Positions 16,205 through 25,018 of a DNA stretch of 64,000 bases are shown one piece after another; the first letter of the stretch is position 1, and each line of letters opens with the position of its first letter. The stretch is from the NCBI GenBank assembly GCA_039821145.1, contig JBCBOS010000005.1, positions 283,916-347,915 of the forward strand, written 5' to 3'. A program made the position numbers and the translations under genes. The notes beneath the pieces were generated by a model. That model was not told the DNA's origin, ran no database searches, and was given only the letters and a program-made list of their open reading frames with translations. This DNA comes from JBCCSZ01 sp039821145 (GTDB lineage Bacteria; Bacteroidota; Bacteroidia; Chitinophagales; Saprospiraceae).

Positions 16205-17865
16205 TGAAAAACTTTACACTTTTCTTATTGCTTTCCTTCAGCTTCCTGTCTCCGTTGACCGCCCAGCGAACAGTGGGTTTGCTCAGCTACGACATCACAC
16301 AATCCTATCAGGGGTACACTTTGATTTATCCACACAATCAGCCCAATGTCTATCTGCTCAACAATTGTGGAGAAATCGTCCATACCTGGGAAGATGAAGA
16401 CGACTTTCGCCCGGGCAATACCGCTTATTTGATGGAGGATGGCTCCTTGATCAAAACCAAGCGCGAATCCTCTGTGGCCCAAGACCCCATTTGGGCCGGG
16501 GGCGGTGGTGCCATTGTGGAGATTCGGTCTTGGGACAATACCCTGCAGTGGTCTTACGAACTCAACGACTCTACGGGCCGCCTCCACCACGACATCGAGC
16601 CCATGCCCAATGGCAACATCTTGATGCTGGCCTGGGAGTTGAAAACCAACGAAGAGGCCGTTGCCGCAGGCCGTGACCCATCGACACTGAATCAGACCAA
16701 TATGTGGCCAGACTACGTCTTCGAAATCAATCCGGAGAATGACGAAATCGTCTGGGAATGGCATGCCTGGGACCACTTGGTGCAGGACTTTGACGACAGC
16801 AAAGAAAACTTCGGCGTGGTGAGTGAGCAGCCGGGGCGCATTGATGTCAATTGGGATACCAATGAAGGACGGGCTGACTGGATGCACTCCAATGCCCTCG
16901 ACTTCAACCCAGAACTCAATCAAGTGATGATCAGCGTACCGCAATTCCACGAAATTTGGGTCATCGATCATTCCACCACCACCGAGCAGGCGGCTGGCAG
17001 CACCGGAGGCCGCTCCAACAAGGGAGGAGATTTGTTGTACCGGGTCGGCAATCAGCAAGCTTACAAAAAGGGAGATGCAGACGATCAAATTCTGTTCTAC
17101 CAGCACGATACCCACTGGACCAATGAGTTTTTGCCTTCCAATCACCCATTCTCGGGTCACATGGTTTGCTTCAACAACCGAGTTGGTTCCAACTATTCTT
17201 CCATCGAAATCTTCGAGGCTCCGTGGAGCATGTATACCAGCGATTACGAGATGTTCAACGGCACCTGGCCTCCCTACTCCTTCCAGAATACCATCACGCA
17301 TCCCGACAGCACTCGCTTCTACTCTACTGGCTTGTCCAGCGCCCAGCTGCTGCCCAACGGCAATATGTTGAGTTGCAGCGGCCGCCAAGGATACATCATC
17401 GAGCTGACCCCCGACAATGAGATCGTCTGGGAATATGTCACCCCTTTGCGACGGGGCCAACAGGTCAACCAAGGCGACAGCCTGTCCCTCAATGACAATC
17501 TCACCTTCCGCGCCTTTCGCTACCCTCCTGAGTACTCCGCCTTTGACAATCGGGACTTGGAGGGCAAAGGCTACCTGGAATTGGACCCCGACGACAAATT
17601 TTGCGATTTGATCACCTCCGTCAATATGCCCACTCAATACGAGTTTGGGGTCTATCCCAACCCAGCTTCCAATTTCATCCACCTGAGCTGGAATACCGGG
17701 GAGATCATCGACATTCGGGTGGTAGACATTTACGGTCGGACTCGATTGGAGGACAAAGGGAACGGTGGCATGAAGTTTTTGGACACCAGTCAACTCGAAC
17801 CCAACATCTACTTTGTCATCATCGACAATACCTGGATGAAAAAAGTGATTTTACAACGACCCTAG
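16201..17865 (+). CDS. Arylsulfotransferase-like propeller protein, T9SS-secreted (second copy)
   Basis: This 554-residue paralogue of the preceding gene starts at the ATGA overlap with its stop codon, which implies translational coupling. It has a signal peptide (MMKNFTLFLLLSFSFLSPLT), the opening QGYTLIYPHNQPNVYLLNNCG, the central HHDIEPMPNGNILMLAWE, and the later ILFYQHDTHW. The first copy has no matching HHDIEPMPNG segment, so the two may differ in catalytic competence. The tail YPNPASNFIHLSWN...LEPNIYFVII...KKVILQRP is a T9SS type A sorting domain. A terminator follows. Tandem duplication followed by divergence is the simplest history. Confidence 0.87.
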   Translation: MMKNFTLFLLLSFSFLSPLTAQRTVGLLSYDITQSYQGYTLIYPHNQPNVYLLNNCGEIVHTWEDEDDFRPGNTAYLMEDGSLIKTKRESSVAQDPIWAGGGGAIVEIRSWDNTLQWSYELNDSTGRLHHDIEPMPNGNILMLAWELKTNEEAVAAGRDPSTLNQTNMWPDYVFEINPENDEIVWEWHAWDHLVQDFDDSKENFGVVSEQPGRIDVNWDTNEGRADWMHSNALDFNPELNQVMISVPQFHEIWVIDHSTTTEQAAGSTGGRSNKGGDLLYRVGNQQAYKKGDADDQILFYQHDTHWTNEFLPSNHPFSGHMVCFNNRVGSNYSSIEIFEAPWSMYTSDYEMFNGTWPPYSFQNTITHPDSTRFYSTGLSSAQLLPNGNMLSCSGRQGYIIELTPDNEIVWEYVTPLRRGQQVNQGDSLSLNDNLTFRAFRYPPEYSAFDNRDLEGKGYLELDPDDKFCDLITSVNMPTQYEFGVYPNPASNFIHLSWNTGEIIDIRVVDIYGRTRLEDKGNGGMKFLDTSQLEPNIYFVIIDNTWMKKVILQRP

Positions 17866-17886
17866 CGTCGAGTTGACCACAACAAA

Positions 17887-17925
17887 AAATCTTCGACTGA
17901 TGTGCATTCGGTCGAAGATTTTTTT
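17887..17925. terminator. Bidirectional terminator between the arylsulfotransferase pair and trpS
   Basis: An 11-bp perfect stem (17887-17897 with 17911-17921) has a 13-base loop. It is flanked by A6 on the left and T7 on the right, so it can end transcripts arriving from both convergent genes. Confidence 0.88.
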
Positions 17926-17949
17926 ATTGGCAGTATCTATTTGTCGTGG

Positions 17950-18933
17950 CTAATACCCCAAGAGAGAACGGACTTTCTTGAGCTTGGCATTGGCAATGTC
18001 GCGGGCTTTTTCCTCTCCGATGTTGAGGGCCTTTTCGAGTAGGTCGATGTTGTCCATGTAGTGGTTGAACAGCTCTCGTTCCTTGGCAAATCCCGTGAGA
18101 ATCTTATCGAGCAATTCGTTTTTGGCGTGGCCATAGCCGTAGCCTCCGGCGAGCAGATTGTCGTGCATGGCCTTGGTCTCCTCCTCTGTGGCCAACAACT
18201 TGTACAGATCGTACACCAGGCAATTGTCGGGATCTTTGGGCTCCTCCAAGGTCTTGGCGTCGGTCACGATGCCCATCACCTGCTTGCGGAGTTGCTTTTT
18301 GGAAGCCATCATGTCGATGTAGTTGTTGTAGGACTTGCTCATCTTGCGCCCATCCGTACCGGGTACTTGCATGACGTTTTCAGAAATGCTGGCCTCGGGC
18401 ACCACAAAAACTTCCCCGTATTGGTGGTTGAAAGACTTGGCGATGTCTCGGGTCATTTCGAGATGCTGCTTTTGGTCCTTGCCCACTGGCACCACATGTG
18501 CATCGTAGAGCAAAATGTCGGCGGCCATGAGGACTGGGTAGGTAAACAAGCCCGCGTTGACATCCGAGAGATTGTCCGCTTTGCTTTTGAAGGCATGGGC
18601 ATTGTTCAACATGGGGAAGGGCGTAAAGCAGTTCAGATACCATGTCAGCTCCGTCACCTGGGGCACTTTGGACTGGCGGTAGAATAAGTTGGATTCGTAG
18701 TCGAAGCCAAAGGCCAACCAAGTAGCGGCGATGGCATTGCGGTATTCTACGCGGGCCTTCCCATCTTTGATGGTGGTCATGGAGTGCAAATCGGAAATGA
18801 AAAACAAAGACTCGGCACTGTCGTCTTTGGACAGCTCAATGGCTGGCAAGATGGCCCCAAGGATGTTTCCAATGTGGGGTTTTCCCGAGCTGGTGATTCC
18901 GGTAAGGACTCTTTTTGTCTTGGATTCAGACAT
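17950..18933 (-). CDS. trpS: Tryptophan-tRNA ligase
   Basis: This 327-residue class I aminoacyl-tRNA synthetase charges tRNA-Trp in the cytoplasm. The HIGH-type motif appears as SGKPHIGNILGA near residue 16 and the KMSKS loop as GRKMSKSYNN near residue 190; both are intact. The segment AGLFTYPVLMAADILLYDA is characteristic of bacterial TrpS. The start MSESKTKRVLTG at 18933 is preferred over the in-frame ATG at 18960, which would add nine atypical residues. It is monocistronic, with a bidirectional terminator after the stop. Confidence 0.97.
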   Translation of the reverse strand: MSESKTKRVLTGITSSGKPHIGNILGAILPAIELSKDDSAESLFFISDLHSMTTIKDGKARVEYRNAIAATWLAFGFDYESNLFYRQSKVPQVTELTWYLNCFTPFPMLNNAHAFKSKADNLSDVNAGLFTYPVLMAADILLYDAHVVPVGKDQKQHLEMTRDIAKSFNHQYGEVFVVPEASISENVMQVPGTDGRKMSKSYNNYIDMMASKKQLRKQVMGIVTDAKTLEEPKDPDNCLVYDLYKLLATEEETKAMHDNLLAGGYGYGHAKNELLDKILTGFAKERELFNHYMDNIDLLEKALNIGEEKARDIANAKLKKVRSLLGY

Positions 18934-19161
18934 GATCGGTTTGTTTACAGAGTGGTACAATTGGCTTTAGGAACACATTACTGACAATTTTCATTCCACC
19001 GCCCCCCTATTTTGGAGGCATTTGAGAATAAAATGGGTTCTTTTGGGCCCAATTGGCTGGAAAAAAGCCAAAAATAAATATTATTGGATCAAAATGGGAG
19101 CTGTTTAAAGTAAAAAAGCGGCTGGATCGTCTACCAAAAGAAAAGAACATTCGCCGCATTG

Positions 19162-19719
19162 ATGCCAATGACCAAAAAACGGGAAAATAGAATCGCATCT
19201 GTTATCCGGGATTACAACCGCCGACTCTTCCGCTTCATCCGGGGAAGGGTCCCTACCAACGCCGATGCTGAGGACATCCTCCAAGATGTCTGGTTTCAGC
19301 TGAGCAAGGTCGTGGACCTCGACTCGATTGAGCAGATCAGTGGCTGGTTGTTTCGCGTGGCGCGCAACCGGGTGACCGATAGCTACCGCAAAAGACAGCC
19401 CGAACGACTGGAAGACCAGACCTTCGACGATGGAGAAGGCATGCTTGCACTGAAGGACATCTTGAGTGCCGAGACCAGCTCCCCCGAAATGGACAATTTG
19501 AAAGAGTTGTTTTGGGAAAGCCTTTTCGAGGCCCTGGACGAACTGCCGGAGGCCCAGCGAGAAGTCTTCATTTGGAACGAACTGGAAGACCAGACTTTTC
19601 AGGAAATTTCAGACCGGACCGGTGTCAACATCAAAACCCTCATTTCCCGCAAACGCTATGCGGTCAAACACCTGCGAGAACGACTGGATGATTTGTACCG
19701 CGAATTTGTGGAAGACTAA
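19162..19719 (+). CDS. ECF-type RNA polymerase sigma factor
   Basis: This 185-residue sigma-70 family factor has region 2 (LFRFIRGRVPTNADAEDILQ, SGWLFRVARNRVTDSYRKR) and region 4 (LDELPEAQREVFIWNELEDQ, FQEISDRTGVNIKTLISRKR). The upstream TTG at 19159 and the ATG at 19168 are alternative starts. No recognisable FecR or zinc-type anti-sigma gene follows. Instead two small membrane proteins and an Hsp20 gene lie downstream on the same strand, suggesting an envelope or protein stress regulon; this is inference. Confidence 0.93.
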   Translation: MPMTKKRENRIASVIRDYNRRLFRFIRGRVPTNADAEDILQDVWFQLSKVVDLDSIEQISGWLFRVARNRVTDSYRKRQPERLEDQTFDDGEGMLALKDILSAETSSPEMDNLKELFWESLFEALDELPEAQREVFIWNELEDQTFQEISDRTGVNIKTLISRKRYAVKHLRERLDDLYREFVED

Positions 19720-19799
19720 TGCAGCGGCCCTCGCCAATTTCGATGTATCTTGACTGGTGGCAGGGCCAAACAATTTAACGCGCTAAAACACATAGAATC

Positions 19800-20150
19800 A
19801 TGTACGGCAAAGCGAATAGTAAAAAGAGCAAGGCAGCCAAGTTTGCATTCTACGCACTGGTGGCCATCGGATTTGTCTTGCTGGTGGGAGGCATTGTATA
19901 CTTCTTGTGGAATGCCATTTTGCCCGATCTGGTAGGCGTACGAGCCATCAGGTATTGGGAGGCAGTGGGCTTGTTGGTTCTATTTCGCATCCTGTTTGGG
20001 GGCTTCAGGTCAGGTGCCTTGCGCAATAAGTACAAGAGGGGCAAAGCTTGGAAGGAAAAGTGGCGCCACATGTCGGACGAGGAGCGCGCTCAGATGAAAG
20101 AACGCTGGAGAGAACGTTGCAAAAAACGAAAAGAGGACAGAAAAAAATAG
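19800..20150 (+). CDS. Small two-TM membrane protein with a charged C-terminal tail
   Basis: This 116-residue protein has two membrane segments (about 15-38, FAFYALVAIGFVLLVGGIVY; about 52-68, YWEAVGLLVLFRILFGGF) and a highly basic/acidic tail rich in RWRERCKKRKEDRKK. Both ends are predicted cytoplasmic by charge. It starts 80 bases after the sigma factor gene. A TATCTTGA sequence in that gap is one base off the minus-7 consensus. It may act as the membrane partner of the sigma factor, but no anti-sigma motif is visible. Proteins of this size and pattern next to ECF sigma genes are common in Bacteroidota. Confidence 0.75.
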   Translation: MYGKANSKKSKAAKFAFYALVAIGFVLLVGGIVYFLWNAILPDLVGVRAIRYWEAVGLLVLFRILFGGFRSGALRNKYKRGKAWKEKWRHMSDEERAQMKERWRERCKKRKEDRKK

Positions 20151-20321
20151 GCCCTTAATCCACTCACTTTCAATACCTTACAATAAAAATGAAAAAAAGT
20201 TAGAAAATATAAAGTAAAATTTCCACCCGCCCGTCTTCTATTACAAAGCAGTTATCCAAACCAAATCAGGGTTTCAACGACTGCTCTCAAAACGATCATT
20301 TTTTCATCAAAAATAGAAGAT

Positions 20322-20618
20322 ATGCGACCCTTTAGAATGTTTTTCCTGTTGTCCCTCGGACTGATTGTTTTCTTCTTTTTGGCCAGGGTTTTCGTCGTGG
20401 CACTGCTTGCTGCAGCTGTGATGACTGGCATCTACTGGCTGTTCAGCAAACTCCGGTCTGTCTTTTGGCACGGCCAGCGCAACGACGAGTGGGAGCACGC
20501 TCGCTTCCATCGGGGCCTTGGTCGCGGCCAAGTGGAGCCTCTCTTTTACGAAAGACGACGCCCCCATCGCCCAAGTGCCAACCGCTTTGAAGATGTCCAT
20601 TACATCCACGTCCACTGA
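20322..20618 (+). CDS. Small membrane protein
   Basis: This 98-residue protein begins with two closely packed hydrophobic stretches (MFFLLSLGLIVFFFLARVFV, ALLAAAVMTGIYWLF) and ends in a basic, His-rich cytoplasmic tail (FEDVHYIHVH). I recognise no family. It sits 171 bases after the preceding membrane protein and 52 bases before the Hsp20 gene on the same strand, so it probably belongs to the same stress unit. Confidence 0.65.
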   Translation: MRPFRMFFLLSLGLIVFFFLARVFVVALLAAAVMTGIYWLFSKLRSVFWHGQRNDEWEHARFHRGLGRGQVEPLFYERRRPHRPSANRFEDVHYIHVH

Positions 20619-20670
20619 GGCAACAGTTTGAAAAAACCAATTTCATCATTCATCAAAAACCATCACCATC

Positions 20671-21111
20671 ATGTGTAGAACATATTCTGATTCTTACTGG
20701 AGACAATCCAATGCCAAGTATGCGTCGCGCGAGCAAATGCATCGCCGCAAATGGGCCCGCAAAATGCGCCATGCCCGAGGCTGGAACCAAGCACCTGTGA
20801 ATGTACAAGAACTGGACGACCGCTACGAGCTGTTTGTCTATGCCCCTGGCCTGGCCAAGGAAGACTTCCAAATCTCTCTGGCCGACCGCCTGCTGACCAT
20901 TTCCGTGCAAAAGGAGGCAGAACAAGGAACAGAGCAGGCCAATTGGAAACGCCAGGAATTCTGGCAACGAGATTTTGAGCGCCGCTTTGAGCTCAACCAG
21001 CACATCGACACCCAGGCCATCAAAGCCCAATATACCAATGGCGTACTGCAGCTCAGCCTGCCCAAATTGGAGGAGCACCACACGCAACGACAAGACATTT
21101 TAGTAGATTAA
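20671..21111 (+). CDS. Hsp20 / alpha-crystallin family small heat-shock protein
   Basis: This 146-residue chaperone should bind unfolding proteins without ATP. The N-terminal arm is Arg/Lys/Tyr-rich (YSDSYWRQSNAKYASREQ). The alpha-crystallin core starts at APVNVQELDDRYELFVYAPG and ends with NGVLQLSLPK, the family's conserved (A/N)GVLxLxLPK motif. The arm is unusually basic. The ATG follows an A/C-rich leader. It closes the sigma factor cluster and is followed by a strong terminator. Confidence 0.92.
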   Translation: MCRTYSDSYWRQSNAKYASREQMHRRKWARKMRHARGWNQAPVNVQELDDRYELFVYAPGLAKEDFQISLADRLLTISVQKEAEQGTEQANWKRQEFWQRDFERRFELNQHIDTQAIKAQYTNGVLQLSLPKLEEHHTQRQDILVD

Positions 21112-21166
21112 TAACGCAATAGGAGGGTCTTGCATTTGCAGGCCCGACAAGCACTTAGGGATCGAC

Positions 21167-21207
21167 AACCCGAACCTTCTCCGGAAGCTTCGGGTTTTCA
21201 TTTTTCC
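21167..21207 (+). terminator. Terminator after the Hsp20 gene
   Basis: An 8-bp stem (21167-21174 with 21189-21196) with a further inner CTTC/GAAG pairing is followed by TTTTCATTTTT. It lies between two convergent genes. Confidence 0.82.
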
Positions 21208-21211
21208 CTCC

Positions 21212-24200
21212 TTACCGACAATCTTCCGCCCAAGACCAAGAGTCTGAACCGCCTGCCAGGAAGGTCTCCAAACTGCGAAAACACCCCTCTTGTGCCCTGA
21301 CCCACTCTGGTCGGTATTCCCGAATGTCTCCCAAGTCCTCCAGCAAACTGTCGCTGTATTCCGCCCGGATTTCCTCTATGCCCACAGCTGCTTTTGCATA
21401 TTCTTTTTGAAGAAAATACGCCAAGGACTGATTGCTCTTGGCCGCCAGATAGACATCGGACCCTGATTTGCTGCACTCCAAGGCCCGACTGGCTTGCCGG
21501 ACAGACTCTTCAAACTGCCCAGCCATCATCAAATCCCAGCTGTAATTGACCACCACCTCGCAAGCCAGCACCGTCTCCCCGCGTCCCATGGCATCAATGA
21601 CTGCCAAGTAAGACTTCTGGGAACGCAGCAACTCGCGATTGTAAGCCAGTGGATCGTCTTGCCACATGTCCACCAAGTTTTTGCCAATGGACAACAGGCG
21701 ATTGCGCTGTCCTTGGGACAAAGAAGTCAGGCGATTGGGGTTCGTCAAGGCTCCCAGGATGGAAAGTTGCCATTCTGTTTGCGAGCGCACATCGGCAAAG
21801 CGGTACAAGCGGATCAATTCTGAAAAGGTCGCAGATGGCCCGTATTGTTTTGCGGCCAAATGCCCGTAGATTTTATTTTGCCATGCTGGATGGCCTGCTT
21901 TTCTCATGGCCTCGGCCACTTCAGTCAATGCCAAGAGCTGCGGAACCGACCACGACTCCAAGGAAGGAGATGCTGTCAGAAAGGCCATGATGCGCTTCAT
22001 GGCTGCCTGTCGACTTCTTGCCTGCTGGGGGCCGTTGATGCGCTCGCGCTGCAAAAAGAAGCGTTGTATTTTCAGCAAATCAGCAAAAGAGCGTTTTTTC
22101 ATGTATCCTCTGCTGCTCAGTTTTTGGTACAAGCGAGCAATGATGTGGACCTTGGACTTGCTGTCTTCCAAATGGGTCAAGGCCTCTTGCAGATCGAGAG
22201 GATTGTCTTGGGCCAGGATGTCTTCTGTCTTGATGGGAAGGCCGCTTTGGAGTCGTTGCAAAGGGGTAAGTCGCATCAATCGGTCTGTCGACAGCTCCTT
22301 TTTCAGGGTTGGCCAAATTCGAAAGCTGTTGTCGAGGGAACTGCTGGCAAATTGGCCTTCTCCCCAAAATTCCAGGGAAAGAACTTCCGATTCATGTCCG
22401 GTGTAGGTGCGCAGCAGACGTCCTCGTTTGTCCAAAAGCGAAATGGCTCCATTGTCGCTGCCAGCGAGGCAAAAGCGGCCATCGGGACTCAGGCTGACAC
22501 TCGTCATTTCCGATTGGTTGATCTGTCGTTGCCAGATGACCTTCCCCCGAGCATTCATCAATGCCAAGCCTCCGTCGGACGTACCTCCCAGGATGTATCC
22601 AAGAGCGGGCTCATAATCGACACAAGACAAATTGCCCATCTCCAAGGTTCCTAGGAAGCGGCTTTTTCGGTCCCACAAAAATGCATTGCCCTCCTCTCCC
22701 AAGCTGAGAAAGTTGCCAGCGCCTCGCGGCCATTGAAGGTCTTTGACCCGAGCCGCATGTTGTTTCTTCAACGCGACCGCCTTTTGATCCACCCAGCGAT
22801 AGACCCGTCCGTTTTGGTGCCCACTGATCATTTGTCCAGATGCAGAAAGGACGATGGCCTCCATGGCCCCACCGAGGGTATTTTGCCGTTTTGGCCCCAG
22901 TTGATTCCCATCGGCATCCAAGTGGTAGGCCGAGTTGTCTGAGCAGGCCAACCAAAAGCTGCCATCTGAGTCGATGTGAACATCCTTGGCCACCCCCTGG
23001 TGAGGCAGTTCAACCGCCTGTTTGTAAAAAGGCCCATCCCAGAGCAGACTGCGCCCATCCGCTCCACAGCTCACCAGTTTCTCGCCATTTGAAAACAGAC
23101 AAACCGCCTCCAATCGATCCGTATGCCCTTCCAATTCGTACATCTGATGATTGGACAGAGGCCAAAGACGAAGGCTGCCATCTGCCCCGGCACTCCACAG
23201 CATTTTTTGCGATGGAGAATGACACAGGCTGTAGACAGCACCTGAATGCCCTGACAGGCGTTTGACAAGGCCATCCGTCAAGCGCGTCAGCAACAACAAT
23301 CCTTGCTCGTCCCCACTCAACAGATATTTGCCATCCGGCGAAAACGACAAGGCCTGCACCGCATGCTTGTGCCCTTTGCTCCACTCCATTTGCTGATCGG
23401 CCAAGGAGTACACGCCAAGCTCTCCTCCCAATCGCCCCATGGCGACCTTCTCTCCCGCAGGTCCAAAACACAAGGTATTGATCAATCCCAACTCCCTTGG
23501 CAAGGTGGCCACCTTTTGTCGGTTTTGGCCCCACAACAAGACCTTATTGTCTGTCGCAGTGGACAACCACTCCCCTTTAGAGGAAACGGCCAAGTCGATG
23601 ATCCCTCCTCGATGAGCGACCAAGCTGTCCAGGGATGTCAGTTCGTGGTCCCACCACTGCAGAGTCCCGTTGCGATCTCCCACACCGATGATTTTTCGCT
23701 TCCGATCGACTGCCAAATGGGTCATCCCAGCTCGGTGAATGGGGGCCCGCAGGTCTTTGCCCGAAGCGTCCAACAGGTGCAATGTTCCAGAGGAGCGCAG
23801 CAAGACGATGGCTTTGGGACTGAGAAAGTCCACTTCCAGGATGGTATCTGCAAACAAGCGAATTTCTTTGGCCTCCTCGCCCTCATTTTGCCACAACAAC
23901 AGTCTGCCATCCGCTCCGCCACTCAGTTTGTATTGATCATCTGGGCCATTGGCCAATGTCAGCACCCAATCGGAATGCTGGCGATGGGACCGTCGACAAA
24001 ACAGGTAATCGGGATGGCTGAACAGGTCGTGAAATACCTTGACGTTGCCTTTGTCTTCCGGTGCCAATCGGAAGGCTCGCTCGGCCAATCGCACGGCCTG
24101 GGTTGGATCGCTGTTGGAATGTCCAAGTGCCAGGGCTGCCAATCGACTGGCCTCGGCTTTTTCGATGGCAATTTGCTCGGCCTGCTCGGCACGTGTTCGT

Positions 24201-25018
24201 TCGTTGATGGCCGTGTCGCGCTGCAGTTCGAATAGCTTTGCATTGTCCTCGGCCCGAGTGCGTTCGGATTCCGTCAGTCGTTTTTGCTGGACGAGCGAAT
24301 CGTTGACTTGCCGGATGGAGTCCGCTCGCTGTGCTGCCAGCAAAAAGTTGGTCTCAGCCTTTTGCCGTTGTCGGTTGGCAATCAGAGAGGCGGCCAGGGC
24401 CACCAGCAAGAACAAAGAAAGCAGGATGACGGCCAGATTTCGCAGTCGAATGTTGCGGTAGTACGTTCGGATTTCTTCGTCTGTCAATTCCTCCGGGGTG
24501 GTATGACGAAGCTTGGCCATGATGTTGTTGATGACGGCCTTGTATTGGACATTTTGCAGGTCGCGGTCCTCTGGTCGGCGGGCCCATTTCAAGTCCACGT
24601 AGAGGGGTACACCAGATAGGTACTTGCTCAGCAGAGAAGGCAGTGCCGTTGTCTTTTCCCAGTCCACCGTTTTGGTGTCAAAATCGAGTACAATGTCATC
24701 TTCCACAAAGACGATGATCATGTTGTTGACTCGTTTGAGGGTACCACACCAGTATTCCAGCTCGTCTTGGCACCAAGTGGAAGTGGCAGAGCCTTTTTCG
24801 GCCAGGAAGAAGAGGAATTCGGACTGTTCCAAGCCATCGGTGATGAGTTTGGACAAATCGGAATCGGGCACCATGTGCTTTTCGTCCCGGAAAATTTTCA
24901 TGGGCCGACTGAAGAGGGGCTTGGCATAGCGCTTGAGGGCCGTCTCCAAGGCAATGGCATGGGTACGGCTGATCTCGGAATGCTTGTAGGAAATGAAGGC
25001 TTTGTATTTGTATTTCAT
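21212..25018 (-). CDS. Membrane-anchored TIR - coiled coil - WD40 protein
   Basis: The protein has 1,268 residues. Residues 1-110 form a TIR domain: YKAFISYKHSE opens it, MKIFRDEKHMV is the BB-loop region, and STWCQDELEYW carries Glu86 at the place of the NADase glutamate. One membrane helix follows (about 195-214, LAVILLSLFLLVALAASLIA), then a Glu/Arg/Gln-rich coiled coil (about 216-310). About a dozen WD40-type blades span about 345-950 (SFSPDGKYLLSG, SLSPDGRFCLAGSDNG), and a helical region ends the protein. TIR domains of bacterial defence systems make signalling nucleotides or destroy NAD; this protein fits a sensor-effector, with the propeller as sensor. Its ATG overlaps the stop of the hydrolase gene by four bases. 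Confidence 0.93.
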   Translation of the reverse strand: MKYKYKAFISYKHSEISRTHAIALETALKRYAKPLFSRPMKIFRDEKHMVPDSDLSKLITDGLEQSEFLFFLAEKGSATSTWCQDELEYWCGTLKRVNNMIIVFVEDDIVLDFDTKTVDWEKTTALPSLLSKYLSGVPLYVDLKWARRPEDRDLQNVQYKAVINNIMAKLRHTTPEELTDEEIRTYYRNIRLRNLAVILLSLFLLVALAASLIANRQRQKAETNFLLAAQRADSIRQVNDSLVQQKRLTESERTRAEDNAKLFELQRDTAINERTRAEQAEQIAIEKAEASRLAALALGHSNSDPTQAVRLAERAFRLAPEDKGNVKVFHDLFSHPDYLFCRRSHRQHSDWVLTLANGPDDQYKLSGGADGRLLLWQNEGEEAKEIRLFADTILEVDFLSPKAIVLLRSSGTLHLLDASGKDLRAPIHRAGMTHLAVDRKRKIIGVGDRNGTLQWWDHELTSLDSLVAHRGGIIDLAVSSKGEWLSTATDNKVLLWGQNRQKVATLPRELGLINTLCFGPAGEKVAMGRLGGELGVYSLADQQMEWSKGHKHAVQALSFSPDGKYLLSGDEQGLLLLTRLTDGLVKRLSGHSGAVYSLCHSPSQKMLWSAGADGSLRLWPLSNHQMYELEGHTDRLEAVCLFSNGEKLVSCGADGRSLLWDGPFYKQAVELPHQGVAKDVHIDSDGSFWLACSDNSAYHLDADGNQLGPKRQNTLGGAMEAIVLSASGQMISGHQNGRVYRWVDQKAVALKKQHAARVKDLQWPRGAGNFLSLGEEGNAFLWDRKSRFLGTLEMGNLSCVDYEPALGYILGGTSDGGLALMNARGKVIWQRQINQSEMTSVSLSPDGRFCLAGSDNGAISLLDKRGRLLRTYTGHESEVLSLEFWGEGQFASSSLDNSFRIWPTLKKELSTDRLMRLTPLQRLQSGLPIKTEDILAQDNPLDLQEALTHLEDSKSKVHIIARLYQKLSSRGYMKKRSFADLLKIQRFFLQRERINGPQQARSRQAAMKRIMAFLTASPSLESWSVPQLLALTEVAEAMRKAGHPAWQNKIYGHLAAKQYGPSATFSELIRLYRFADVRSQTEWQLSILGALTNPNRLTSLSQGQRNRLLSIGKNLVDMWQDDPLAYNRELLRSQKSYLAVIDAMGRGETVLACEVVVNYSWDLMMAGQFEESVRQASRALECSKSGSDVYLAAKSNQSLAYFLQKEYAKAAVGIEEIRAEYSDSLLEDLGDIREYRPEWVRAQEGCFRSLETFLAGGSDSWSWAEDCR

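Noticed and set aside
16225..17793. A 522-codon minus-strand frame
   Set aside because: It is antisense to the second arylsulfotransferase-like gene, which has a signal peptide, family motifs and a sorting tail.
19007..19161. Small gene between trpS and the sigma factor
   Set aside because: The only frame (minus strand, 63 codons) is a Phe/Ser/Arg-rich text with no start context. The interval is better read as promoter region.
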